Position numbers and translations under genes: made by a program
Notes under the pieces: model-generated
Told to the model about the DNA's origin: nothing
The model's input: only the letters and a program-made list of their open reading frames with translations
Databases searched by the model: none
NCBI GenBank assembly: GCA_027623815.1
Contig: JAQBUV010000012.1
Coordinates: 1-43,062, forward strand
From: Casp-Chloro-G3 sp002816715
GTDB taxonomy: Bacteria > Chloroflexota > Dehalococcoidia > Lucifugimonadales > UBA3495
Reading direction: 5' to 3'
DNA: 43,062 bases
Part shown: in pieces, positions 23,023 to 30,897 of the stretch
Numbering within the stretch: the first letter of the stretch is position 1
How the letters are laid out: every line of letters starts with the position of its first letter

Positions 23023-23652
23023 ATGGGACAAGTTTATATCGTCCGGCACGGCGAAACCGAATGGAACGCCCAGGGCCGCATTCAGGGTCACTCTGACATT
23101 CCATTGTCGGACAACGGCAGGTCGCAGGCCCAGGCAGTGGCCCGGCGGCTAAGCAGAGTTCCCTTTTCCGTAGCCTACTCCAGCGATTTAAGCCGCACCC
23201 ACGAAACCGCCCAGATTATCCTGGGTGATACCGCCACGCCGCTGCACACGACGCCCCAACTCCGGGAGTACAGCAAGGGAGTCTTTGAGGGGCTGACGGT
23301 GGACGAGTACGCCCATCAGTATCCCGACCAGTTTCAGGCATCGCTGAAGAACGACCTGGACTTTGCTCCCACTGGTGGCGAGAGCATCCGAGAGGCCACC
23401 GCGCGAATGGCCCGGTTCGTTGATGAAATGCTGCAAAACCACCTGGATGAAACGCTGCTGCTGGTGGGTCACGGCGGGTCGCTACGTTCGCTGATCGTTG
23501 CGCTGCTGGCCCTGCCGCTGGAAGCCAACTGGAAGTTCATCATGGACAACTGCGCCCTCTCGTTGATCCACACCTACCCAAACAACGCTGTCCTGCACCG
23601 GTACAACGATACCGCCCACCTGGAAGACATTAGAATCGAGGCCAACCAATGA
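23023..23652 (+). CDS. cobC: Histidine phosphatase, probable alpha-ribazole phosphatase
   Basis: A 209-residue phosphoglycerate-mutase-like phosphatase with catalytic R-H-G-E (8-11), Q-G-H-S-D-I-P-L-S, Y-S-S-D-L-S-R-T-H-E-T-A and a second histidine in L-L-V-G-H-G-G-S-L-R. Alone this could act on several phosphates; lying directly before cobQ, with a 4-base overlap, argues for CobC, which removes phosphate from alpha-ribazole phosphate or cobalamin phosphate. A GTG at 23011 is in frame, but AGGTGAG 7 bases before this ATG favours the latter. The gap before it (22740-23022) holds two repeats and no gene. Confidence 0.85.
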   Translation: MGQVYIVRHGETEWNAQGRIQGHSDIPLSDNGRSQAQAVARRLSRVPFSVAYSSDLSRTHETAQIILGDTATPLHTTPQLREYSKGVFEGLTVDEYAHQYPDQFQASLKNDLDFAPTGGESIREATARMARFVDEMLQNHLDETLLLVGHGGSLRSLIVALLALPLEANWKFIMDNCALSLIHTYPNNAVLHRYNDTAHLEDIRIEANQ

Positions 23653-25202
23653 CCGGACGAGTGTTGATGGTGCAGGGCACCGCCTCCCACGTGGGGAAGA
23701 GCGTGCTGGTGTCGGCCCTGTGCCGCATCTTCCGCCAGGACGGGTTCCGCGTTGCGCCGTTCAAGGCCCAGAACATGTCCAACAACTCTTACGTGACCAA
23801 AGACGGCGGCGAGATTGGACGCGCTCAAGCGGTGCAGGCCGAGGCAGCCGGAGTCGAAGCCCGCGTGGAGATGAACCCGGTGCTGCTGAAGCCCGAAGCC
23901 GACCATATCTCTCAGGTTGTGCTGATGGGCAAGCCCCTGTACTCCGCCGGAGCGCGAGATTACTTCGCCCTGAAGAGCCAACTATGGGAGTCGGTGCACA
24001 CTTCGCTGGATATCCTGCGCGAAGAGTACGACATTGTAGTGATTGAAGGCGCGGGCAGCCCCGCCGAGATCAACCTGAAGGCCACTGAAATCGTAAACAT
24101 GCGGGTGGCCCTTTACGCAAATGCTCCGGTGCTGCTATGCGGCGACATCGACCGGGGCGGCGTCTTTGCCGCGTTGGTGGGCACCCTGGAACTGCTGGAA
24201 CCGGAGGAACGGGAGGCGATCAAGGGGTTCGTGATTAACAAGTTCCGGGGCGATGTGAGTCTGCTGACCGACGGGCTGACCTGGCTGGAACAGCGCACCG
24301 GCATTCCGGTCACCGGCGTGGTGCACCACTACCGGGACATTCACATCCCGGAAGAGGACTCGGTGGCCCTGGACCTGCCAACGCGGTCTCACGACAACGC
24401 GGTGCTGGACATTGCCGTGATTCAGGTTCCCCACATCTCCAACTTCGACGATTTTGACCCTCTGGCCCGAGAAACCAGCGTGGCGTTGCGTTATGTTGAG
24501 TCGGCGTCCGATCTGGGGCATCCCGATCTGGTAATTCTGCCCGGCAGCAAGACCACCATCCCTGACCTGGTCTGGATGGAGCGTCAAGGACTGACCGACG
24601 CCATCCGCAGCTTGCACCAGCAGGGGACAGCCATCATCGGCATCTGCGGCGGCTACCAGATGTTGGGCGACAAAATCTACGACCCAGAAGGGATTGAGTC
24701 CTCCCAGCATGAGACCGACGGCCTGGGACTGCTGCCGATGACCACCGTCTTTGGCGGCACCAAAGAGACACACCGAATCAAAGGCGAGGTGGTCCAAGGT
24801 TCGGGGCTGCTGCAGGGCGCAAAGGGAGCGTCGATCACCGGCTACGAAATTCACATGGGCCAGACCACCGTCGAAGGAATAAATCATCCCTTCCGAATTG
24901 ACGACCGCTCCGACGCCGAGGTAACGCCCGCCACCGCCTTCGACGGGGCCACCGACGCCAGCGGAAGCCTGCTGGGCACCTACATCCACGGCCTGTTCCA
25001 CAACGGAGAACTGCGACAGGCGATATTGCAGGAATTGGCCCGTCGCAAAGGCGTCGAACTACCGGATGCGGCCCAGGAATTGGGCATTGACCAGGAGTTC
25101 GACAAGCTGGCCGATTGGGTGCGCGGCAGCCTGAACATGGACTTGATCTACCAGATGACTGGCCTGGTTCGCGACTTTGAGCAGGCCCAAGAACCCGGCT
25201 AA
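23649..25202 (+). CDS. cobQ: Cobyric acid synthase
   Basis: A 517-residue CobQ/CbiP. It performs four ATP- and glutamine-dependent amidations (b, d, e, g) of adenosylcobyrinate diamide to give adenosylcobyric acid. The N-terminal dethiobiotin-synthetase-like domain begins V-Q-G-T-A-S-H-V-G-K-S, with F-K-A-Q-N-M-S-N-N-S (38-47) and I-E-G-A-G-S-P-A-E-I-N-L. The C-terminal glutaminase has its cysteine in I-I-G-I-C-G-G-Y-Q-M-L-G at about 335, with later G-Y-E-I-H-M-G and G-T-Y-I-H-G-L-F. Its length is normal. ATGA overlap with cobC and a 1-base overlap with cobU show tight coupling. Confidence 0.96.
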   Translation: MTGRVLMVQGTASHVGKSVLVSALCRIFRQDGFRVAPFKAQNMSNNSYVTKDGGEIGRAQAVQAEAAGVEARVEMNPVLLKPEADHISQVVLMGKPLYSAGARDYFALKSQLWESVHTSLDILREEYDIVVIEGAGSPAEINLKATEIVNMRVALYANAPVLLCGDIDRGGVFAALVGTLELLEPEEREAIKGFVINKFRGDVSLLTDGLTWLEQRTGIPVTGVVHHYRDIHIPEEDSVALDLPTRSHDNAVLDIAVIQVPHISNFDDFDPLARETSVALRYVESASDLGHPDLVILPGSKTTIPDLVWMERQGLTDAIRSLHQQGTAIIGICGGYQMLGDKIYDPEGIESSQHETDGLGLLPMTTVFGGTKETHRIKGEVVQGSGLLQGAKGASITGYEIHMGQTTVEGINHPFRIDDRSDAEVTPATAFDGATDASGSLLGTYIHGLFHNGELRQAILQELARRKGVELPDAAQELGIDQEFDKLADWVRGSLNMDLIYQMTGLVRDFEQAQEPG

Positions 25203-25768
25203 TGTCGAATCAGCTAACGCTGGTACTGGGCGGCGTCAGGTCGGGCAAAAGCGCCTTCGCGGAGAAGTTGGTGCGTGAGCTTGGCCAGCCCACCTGGTAC
25301 CTGGCTACCGGACAGGTCACCGACGCTGAGATGTTTGGGCGCATTAGCCGCCACCGGCAATCCCGTCCCAAGACCTGGACAACGCTGGAGGAGCCGCTGG
25401 AACTGGCCCAAGCTTTGGAGTCGGCCTTTAAAAACACTGCCTATCCCAAAGTGCTGCTGGTCGACTCGCTGGACACCTGGGTCAGTAACTTGCTATTGAA
25501 GCACGAATCCCAGACCGCTCCTGAACTGGAATCCCTGACCATGTCCCAGGTTGACCAACTGCTCAAAGCGTGTCAACATCCATCGACCAGCGTAGTGATG
25601 GTCAGCAGCGAAGTGGGCCTCACCCTGGTGCCGCCCAACGAACTGGGGCGTCGGTTCCAAGATTTGCTGGGGCTGGTCAACCAGCGGGTGGCCGCCGCCG
25701 CCGATCAGGTATACTTGGTAGTCGCTGGCATACCGATAGAAATCAAGAACGACGCCAAAAACGCTTAG
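25202..25768 (+). CDS. cobU: Adenosylcobinamide kinase / guanylyltransferase
   Basis: A 188-residue bifunctional CobU/CobP. It phosphorylates adenosylcobinamide and transfers GMP to make adenosylcobinamide-GDP for CobS. The P-loop G-G-V-R-S-G-K-S is at 10-17. The histidine of I-S-R-H-R-Q-S-R-P (about 46) matches the guanylylated histidine, and later come L-L-V-D-S-L-D-T-W-V-S-N and E-V-G-L-T-L-V-P-P-N-E-L-G-R-R-F-Q-D. The start ATG overlaps the cobQ stop (TAATG). Its length is normal. Confidence 0.95.
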   Translation: MSNQLTLVLGGVRSGKSAFAEKLVRELGQPTWYLATGQVTDAEMFGRISRHRQSRPKTWTTLEEPLELAQALESAFKNTAYPKVLLVDSLDTWVSNLLLKHESQTAPELESLTMSQVDQLLKACQHPSTSVVMVSSEVGLTLVPPNELGRRFQDLLGLVNQRVAAAADQVYLVVAGIPIEIKNDAKNA

Positions 25769-25802
25769 ACCAACGGCAACCCGGCAATCAAGGAGGGAAG
25801 CC

Positions 25803-27011
25803 ATGCCAAGACTGGAAACTCTCAGCGAAATACAACGCAAGTCCATGCTGTTCTTTCCCTGCCTGGAGTACGAATCCATCCCCTGGACTCCATTAGATAA
25901 AGAACTGTCCCAGTGTAAGGTAGCCCTGGTTACCTCGGCTGGACTGCACCTGCGCAGCGACCCACCCTTCCAGTCTGCCGACCCTTCGTATCGGGTCATA
26001 CCCAGTGACACTCCGGCGGCGGACCTGATCCAGAGCCACACCAGCATCGGCTTTGACCGCACCGGCATTTACCGGGACATCAATACCACCCTGCCCATGG
26101 ACCGGTTGCGGGAGTTAGCGGAGTCGGGCACCATTGGCAGCGTCGCCAACAATCACTACTCCTTCATGGGCGCGCTGCGCGACCCATCCCGGGCCATCAG
26201 CGAGACCGGGCCGGAAGTGGCCCAACGGATGAAAGATGAAGGGGTAGACCTGGTTTTCCTGACCCCCACTTGACCCCTCTGCACCCACACCGTGAGTGTG
26301 CTAGCCCGCGTATTTGAGGCAGCTGGCCTGACCACCATTGCCCTGGCCCTGATCAACGAACACGTCCAGAAAGTCAGGCCGCCCCGCGCGCTGTTCGTGC
26401 CCTTTCCCTTCGGCTATGTTCTGGGCCGGGCCAACGACCCCGAGTTTCAGCATCGGGTCATTGCCGCCGCCCTGGACTTGCTGAACCGGACCGAACCGCC
26501 GGTGCTGGAAGAGTTTCCCGAAGATGCCGGGCCAGACACCATGCCCCAGGCGTCGGAGATACAACCCTCGACCAACGCCGCGACCAACGCCGCGACCAAC
26601 GGAACCAGTCTCAACGCCGCCGATGAGGTGACCGCCCTGCGTCCTTTCTACGAGCGTTGGGTGGAAAGTCACGGAGGCCGCACCGCCGTAGGGCTTTGTG
26701 GCGTACCCCAGCGTCGCTTTCGGGGGGTTATCCGGTTTCTGGAAGCCTACGCCGATGGCGAAGAATCTGAGTTCAGCGAAAGGCCAGCCGAGTTGCCCAT
26801 ACCACGGTTCATTCGTTACTGCGCCGACGATCTGAAAGCCTTCTTCTACGAGGCGCGCATGGCCCAGAGAGCAGAGGTTACTGAACCAGAGTTGCACCGC
26901 TGGTTCTGGGGCGAGACCGCCGTGGGCAAGCTGCTGGCCAGCATCGCCGATGGCATGAACGCCACTGAAGATCCGGTCTTGAAAAACGCCGCCTACGGCA
27001 TCGCCCGGTAG
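25803..27011 (+). CDS. Probable selenoprotein, GrdB/PrdB-like, in-frame TGA read as selenocysteine
   Basis: I read 403 codons as one gene of 402 residues with a TGA codon at position 157 (26271-26273). The frame is open for 156 codons before and 245 after, with no shift. At the TGA the protein reads L-T-P-T-U-P-L-C-T-H-T, a U-x-x-C redox motif at the place where the selenoprotein B family of glycine/sarcosine/betaine and D-proline reductases carries selenocysteine. Family-like surroundings follow: A-G-L-T-T-I-A, P-P-R-A-L-F-V-P-F-P-F-G-Y-V-L-G and N-D-P-E-F-Q. The N-terminal half (1-156) fits the same family. Residues from about 235 carry a 12-bp-repeat linker (T-N-A-A) and an extra domain of about 125 residues. 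A hairpin follows the TGA. AGGAGG lies 7-8 bases before ATG. The substrate is unknown; a nonsense mutation is the alternative. Confidence 0.8.
26271..26305 (+). promoter_or_regulatory. SECIS-like hairpin after the in-frame TGA
   Basis: Twelve bases after TGA a stem CACAC (26286-26290) / GTGTG (26296-26300) closes a five-base loop CGTGA containing GU, with a further GC/GC pair (26281-26282, 26304-26305) across a symmetric 3-base internal loop. Bacterial SECIS elements are short stem-loops at this distance with G and U in the loop. The TGA is followed by C, a context that terminates weakly. Confidence 0.6.
26571..26600 (+). repeat. 12-bp repeat in the selenoprotein linker
   Basis: Two and a half exact copies of ACCAACGCCGCG, in frame, encode T-N-A-A-T-N-A-A-T-N between the reductase-like part and the C-terminal domain. 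It is a linker of probable replication-slippage origin. Confidence 0.8.
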
Positions 27012-27018
27012 TAGAAGC

Positions 27019-27963
27019 TTGGTAGAAGTAGAATCAACCCAACTTACTGCTCCTGGCCAACCAGCGGTTACGCCCATCGGCAGTCCAATTGGTCGAGCAA
27101 CGGTGCGAGTCCCAGGCGTCTGCGGGGAACTGGTGCAAGGGATGCTGGGCCAGAGCCACTTTCTGGTGACCTGCCCCGTCGATTTCTACTCGCGGGTAAC
27201 CGTTGAGATTTTTGCCGGCGAGGCTGGCGTGTCCGCGCCGCCCGACTGCCCCAAGTCGATAGCCGGAGTAGCAGCAGCCTTGGCCCATCTGGGCCGCACC
27301 GATGTGGCGGTGAAACTGACCATCGGCAATTCGATTCCCCGCAGCAAAGGGATGGGCAGCAGCAGCGCCGACGTAGCCGGGGCCATCGCCGCCACCGGTC
27401 TGGCCCTGGGACAGCAGTTGTCGCCCAGCTTGATTGGCGAACTGGCGCTATTAGTGGAACCCACCGACGGCGTAATGTTCCCCGGCATCGCCCTCTTCGA
27501 CCACCGGGAAGGCAGCATCGTTGAAGAGATGGGGCCGCCGCCGCCGATGGAGATCGTGGCCATTGACTTCGGCGGCACGGTGGACACATTAGAGTTCAAT
27601 CAGATTGACCACTACGCCGCCTGGCACAGCCTCGAATCAGCGAACCAACAGGCACTGGATCTGGTGCGTCAGGGCGTCCATGAAGGCAACCCGGCCCTGG
27701 TCGGCCAGGGCGCGTCCATCAGCGCCGAGGCGGGTCAGCGCATTCTGGACAAGCCGCAACTACCCAGAGTGGTGGCCTTCGCCCAGGCGGTTGGGGCGGT
27801 CGGCGTATGCGTGGCCCACAGCGGAACAATCATCGGCGTGCTGCTGGACGCGAGGGAACGCCGGGGCAAATCAACTTTTCGGCAGGCGCGCGCGGCGTTT
27901 ACCGACGCTGAGGCGGTGCACCACTTCCGCCTGATGAGCGGGGGAGTGCAGGTGGTGGAATAA
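27019..27963 (+). CDS. pduX: L-threonine kinase, GHMP family
   Basis: A 314-residue GHMP kinase. P-G-V-C-G-E-L-V-Q-G (about 33-42) is the PduX-specific start motif, and the GHMP ATP-binding loop is I-P-R-S-K-G-M-G-S-S-S-A-D (109-121). PduX phosphorylates L-threonine to the substrate of CobD, so it completes the aminopropanol branch used by CbiB. It starts 8 bases after the selenoprotein gene. The start is uncertain: TTG at 27019 has no good ribosome site, and a GTG near 27103 just before the conserved region would give about 286 residues. It is the last gene of the cobalamin block. Confidence 0.9.
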   Translation: MVEVESTQLTAPGQPAVTPIGSPIGRATVRVPGVCGELVQGMLGQSHFLVTCPVDFYSRVTVEIFAGEAGVSAPPDCPKSIAGVAAALAHLGRTDVAVKLTIGNSIPRSKGMGSSSADVAGAIAATGLALGQQLSPSLIGELALLVEPTDGVMFPGIALFDHREGSIVEEMGPPPPMEIVAIDFGGTVDTLEFNQIDHYAAWHSLESANQQALDLVRQGVHEGNPALVGQGASISAEAGQRILDKPQLPRVVAFAQAVGAVGVCVAHSGTIIGVLLDARERRGKSTFRQARAAFTDAEAVHHFRLMSGGVQVVE

Positions 27964-28061
27964 GGCATCAACCCCGTAGACTCAACATCCAGGCTGATGT
28001 ACTATGTTAGCCGCATCCTACCCATAGCAATAGCCCACGGCAATAGAAAGGACAACAACCC

Positions 28062-29135
28062 ATGCCTGAATACAAATTAGCGGTCATCGCTGGCGACGGC
28101 GTCGGCCCCGAAGTAGTAGCCGAAGGAAAGAAGATTCTGAACGCCCTCGCCACACAGACGCCGGGCCTGAGCTTCAAATACACCGATTACCCCTGGGGAT
28201 CGGCCTACTACCGGGAGACCGGCCAGATGATGCCCGAAGACGGCCTAGACCAACTCAGACCCCACGACTCGATTCTTTTCGGGGCGGTGGGCGACCCCAA
28301 CATTCCCGACCACATTACCCTGCACGGCCTGCTGCTGCCCATGCGCCGCGCCTTTGACCAGGCCATATCCATCCGTCCGGTGTACCTGCACCCCGGCGTC
28401 AAGTCGCCCATCGTTGGCAAGGAAGCGGGGCAGATCGACATCGTATTATTCCGCGAGAACACCGAAGGCGAGTACGCGCCGGTGGGTGGACGCTTGTACC
28501 CAGGCACTCCCCACGAGACGGTGATCCAGACCGGCGTGTTCACCCGACGGGGCACCGAGCGCATTATTCGGGCCGCCTTCGAGTACTGCGTCCAGCGCAA
28601 CAAGAAAAACAAGGTCACCTCGGTCACCAAGTCCAACGCCCAGGCCTTCAGCATGGTCTTCTGGGATGAAGTGTTCCGTGACGTTGCCGCAGAATATCCC
28701 CAGATTGAGACCGAGGAACTGCTGGTAGACCGGGCGTGCATGGACCTGGTGCGGTGGCCGGAGAGCTTCGACGTTGTGGTGGCGTCCAACCTGTTTGGCG
28801 ACATACTGTCGGACATTGGCGCGGTGGTCACCGGCAGCATGGGACTGGCCGCCAGCGCCAACATCAACCCAGGCAAGGAATACCCCTCCATGTTTGAGTC
28901 GGTGCACGGCGCCGCCTTCGACATTGCTGGCAAGAACCTGGCCAATCCGCTGGCGACCATCTCGGCGGTAGCCCTGATGCTGGACCATCTGGGAGAAGCG
29001 CAGTCGGCTCAGAAGGTCGAAAAGGCAGTGGCGCGCAGCCTGGCCGAGCGCAAGGTAATCACCGGAGACCTGGGCGGCACCGCCTCTACCTCTCAGGTAG
29101 GCGACGAGATTGTGCGACTGCTGGCAGAGGGATAA
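28062..29135 (+). CDS. Tartrate/D-malate dehydrogenase-type isocitrate dehydrogenase family enzyme
   Basis: A 357-residue NAD-dependent beta-decarboxylating dehydrogenase. The start I-A-G-D-G-V-G-P-E-V is general to the isopropylmalate/isocitrate family. W-G-S-A-Y-Y, G-Q-M-M-P-E-D, G-A-V-G-D-P-N-I-P-D-H-I-T-L and R-E-N-T-E-G-E-Y-A-P-V-G-G-R resemble tartrate dehydrogenase/D-malate dehydrogenase rather than LeuB. Metal-binding aspartates are in L-F-G-D-I-L-S-D-I-G, and the late E-S-V-H-G-A-A-F-D-I-A-G is conserved. It probably oxidises a 2-hydroxy dicarboxylate. AAAGGA lies 9 bases before ATG. It is followed by a convergent gene. Confidence 0.88.
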   Translation: MPEYKLAVIAGDGVGPEVVAEGKKILNALATQTPGLSFKYTDYPWGSAYYRETGQMMPEDGLDQLRPHDSILFGAVGDPNIPDHITLHGLLLPMRRAFDQAISIRPVYLHPGVKSPIVGKEAGQIDIVLFRENTEGEYAPVGGRLYPGTPHETVIQTGVFTRRGTERIIRAAFEYCVQRNKKNKVTSVTKSNAQAFSMVFWDEVFRDVAAEYPQIETEELLVDRACMDLVRWPESFDVVVASNLFGDILSDIGAVVTGSMGLAASANINPGKEYPSMFESVHGAAFDIAGKNLANPLATISAVALMLDHLGEAQSAQKVEKAVARSLAERKVITGDLGGTASTSQVGDEIVRLLAEG

Positions 29136-29160
29136 CAGGACAACTGCTAAGGCGCCAAAT

Positions 29161-29184
29161 AGCCGCTGTTCCTGGGCAGCGGCT
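29161..29184. terminator. Hairpin between convergent genes
   Basis: An 8-bp stem AGCCGCTG / CAGCGGCT with an 8-base loop lies 25 bases past the dehydrogenase stop and overlaps the stop codon of the minus-strand gene. There is no T-run. Confidence 0.45.
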
Positions 29185-29764
29185 AACACCCATACAATCC
29201 CGTGATGCTGCCAGCAAAGCCCACTGGGTCGCCTTTGCTGATGCCCGCCGCCTTGATCTCTCCCGCGTTGATTTCCAGGACGTATCGTACCGGCACCGCA
29301 GGCTGGTATCGGGGCAAATCGGAAAGGTTAGCATCCGGCGGCGGCTCCGGGACATCTTCAGTAACATCAGCCACCGAGCAATCGGAGCCAATCCAGACAA
29401 AGTCCAGGGGAAACTGCATCTCCCGCATCCAGAAGACGAATCGGCTCTCCGAATCGAACACGAACAGCATGCCGGTGTTGGCAGCCAGCGGCGGGTGGCC
29501 CGACAGTCCTTTGGAGCGCGTTTCTGAGGTATCCGCAACCTCCACCGTAAAGGTGGCGTCCCCCACCCTAATTAAAGGCACCGGAGGGGTTGTCGAAGTC
29601 GGTGCGACAGTGTTCGTCGGTATTGAAGTGGCGGTTGGGGCGACAACCTGAGTCGCCGAGGCACTACAGGCTAAAGCCAGCAGCAGGACGACCCAGAGGC
29701 CGGGCCATATTTTTCGCGCAAGTCTCAACTGCCAGTCCAACGATGCGTGAAGATCAGGCAACAC
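29183..29764 (-). CDS. DUF192 family exported protein (probable lipoprotein)
   Basis: A 193-residue protein. A hydrophobic segment at about 20-33 ends in L-L-A-L-A-C, an acceptable lipobox, followed by a Thr/Pro/Val-rich linker (to about 63) and the DUF192 (COG1430) domain. Domain landmarks are E-T-R-S-K-G-L-S-G, G-M-L-F-V-F, F-W-M-R-E-M-Q-F-P-L-D-F-V-W-I and V-L-E-I-N-A-G. The domain's function is not known; it is usually a small secreted or lipid-anchored protein. The long basic N-terminus before the signal core suggests the true start could be downstream of the first ATG, but no better start is evident. Confidence 0.85.
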   Translation of the reverse strand: MLPDLHASLDWQLRLARKIWPGLWVVLLLALACSASATQVVAPTATSIPTNTVAPTSTTPPVPLIRVGDATFTVEVADTSETRSKGLSGHPPLAANTGMLFVFDSESRFVFWMREMQFPLDFVWIGSDCSVADVTEDVPEPPPDANLSDLPRYQPAVPVRYVLEINAGEIKAAGISKGDPVGFAGSITGLYGC

Positions 29765-29788
29765 CAGTTTATCAATGAGTCTGAGGCA

Positions 29789-29823
29789 CCCGCCCGTCCT
29801 TCGACAAGCTCAGGACGAGCGGG
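29789..29823. repeat. Hairpin with the TTCGACAAGCTCAGG repeat core
   Basis: CCCGCCCGTCCT (29789-29800) pairs with AGGACGAGCGGG (29812-29823) with one mismatch around a 11-base loop TTCGACAAGCT plus C. It lies between two minus-strand genes, 29 bases after the aldolase stop, and may act as its terminator or as a dispersed repeat. Confidence 0.6.
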
Positions 29824-29851
29824 AATCAGCCATATCATCAACTAACCTACG

Positions 29852-30637
29852 CTATCCAATCTCCTGGCGGATGTTCTGCAGCCGGTCCCGAAGCGACCGC
29901 AGCAACACCGCAGTCGGCGGCGGCGAAACGTGGGTGTAGCCCACTCCCAAGTCCAGCAGTTCCTTCGGGCCCATTGGCAGGGCGGCGTGATTCATGGGAA
30001 TTTGCATCTTGGCCTTGCCGACAGCCTTGATCTTGTCCGCCAGCTTTCTGATTTCATCCCGCAACACCTGACTGCCGGGGTCGCGGATGCCCATGTACTC
30101 GGAGAAGTCGGTGGGGCCAATGGATACCAGATCAATGCCCTCAAGACCGGCAATTTTCTCGATGTCTTTGATACCCTTCTCGTCCTCGGTCATCACCGAA
30201 AGTAGTATCTGTTCGTTGGACTGCTGGATGTGGTCTTCCCAGGACACGGTTCCAAACCTGGAGGATCGGGTTCCCGCCGCGCCGCCGCGATGTCCCAGGG
30301 GGGCATAGCGCACCGCTTCAACGGCTCGCTTGGCTCCTTCCAGACCATCGACGTGGGGAATGATGATTCCCTCCGCTCCCGCATCCAGCAGCCGCAGAAT
30401 CAGCTTCTCGTCGTTGTCGGGCACCCGAATGATGGAGGTCACACCCACCAGGTCTGCGGCCCGAATCATCTCGGTAATCAGGTTCAGGTCAAACGTGGTG
30501 TGCTCCATGTCGATGAAGGCAGCGTCGAATCCGGCCAGCCCGATGATCTCCACCACTTGTGGGTCGGCAAGGGTCACGTAGGTGCCCAGGGCCAGCTTGC
30601 CCTCGCTCATCACTTTCTTGACTCGATTTTCTCGCAT
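29852..30637 (-). CDS. HpcH/HpaI family aldolase
   Basis: A 261-residue class II metal-dependent aldolase/citrate lyase-fold enzyme, cleaving a 4-hydroxy-2-oxo acid to pyruvate and an aldehyde. Landmarks are L-G-T-Y-V-T-L-A-D-P, F-D-A-A-F-I-D-M-E-H-T-T-F (E and D near the metal), R-V-P-D-N-D, G-A-E-G-I-I-I-P-H-V, R-Y-A-P-L-G-H-R-G and S-I-G-P-T-D-F-S. AGGAGAGG stands 5 bases before this ATG; the longer frame beginning with TTG 7 codons upstream lacks a site. It is monocistronic, with a repeat hairpin after it. Confidence 0.9.
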   Translation of the reverse strand: MRENRVKKVMSEGKLALGTYVTLADPQVVEIIGLAGFDAAFIDMEHTTFDLNLITEMIRAADLVGVTSIIRVPDNDEKLILRLLDAGAEGIIIPHVDGLEGAKRAVEAVRYAPLGHRGGAAGTRSSRFGTVSWEDHIQQSNEQILLSVMTEDEKGIKDIEKIAGLEGIDLVSIGPTDFSEYMGIRDPGSQVLRDEIRKLADKIKAVGKAKMQIPMNHAALPMGPKELLDLGVGYTHVSPPPTAVLLRSLRDRLQNIRQEIG

Positions 30638-30785
30638 AAAGGCCTCTCCTGTGTCCAAGTTACTGGTGTCCCAGCTATTGGCCTAGCGATGGCGCAACAG
30701 CGACGGCTATTATCCTACATTGGCGGCCAAGCTGCCAGTTTGGGAAGGCAAAGGCATCTGAAATACGACAAAGTGACAACGCCAT

Positions 30786-30814
30786 TTGCCATAGCTAGCG
30801 CGTTGGGCTAAAAT
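30786..30814 (+). promoter_or_regulatory. Candidate sigma-70 promoter for the first CoA-transferase gene
   Basis: TTGCCA (30786-30791), 17 bases, TAAAAT (30809-30814), 84 bases before the ATG and divergent from the aldolase gene. Confidence 0.5.
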
Positions 30815-30897
30815 CCGTAGCTGTTGACGAATGTCTGCACCAGAAAGGGTAAGTGGTTCCCATTCTAAACCCATTCTGAACAAACGCTGGAGCGATG

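Noticed and set aside
26274..27011. Separate gene starting at GTG 26292
   Set aside because: It is in the same frame as 25803-26273, starts inside conserved reductase sequence and has no ribosome site; better explained as the second half of a selenoprotein.
28062..29135. leuB (3-isopropylmalate dehydrogenase)
   Set aside because: The P-D-H-I-T-L and G-E-Y-A-P-V-G-G-R segments match the tartrate/D-malate group, and no leu genes are nearby.
28446..29189. Minus-strand open frames inside the tartrate/malate-type dehydrogenase gene
   Set aside because: They are shadows of a full-length conserved enzyme.
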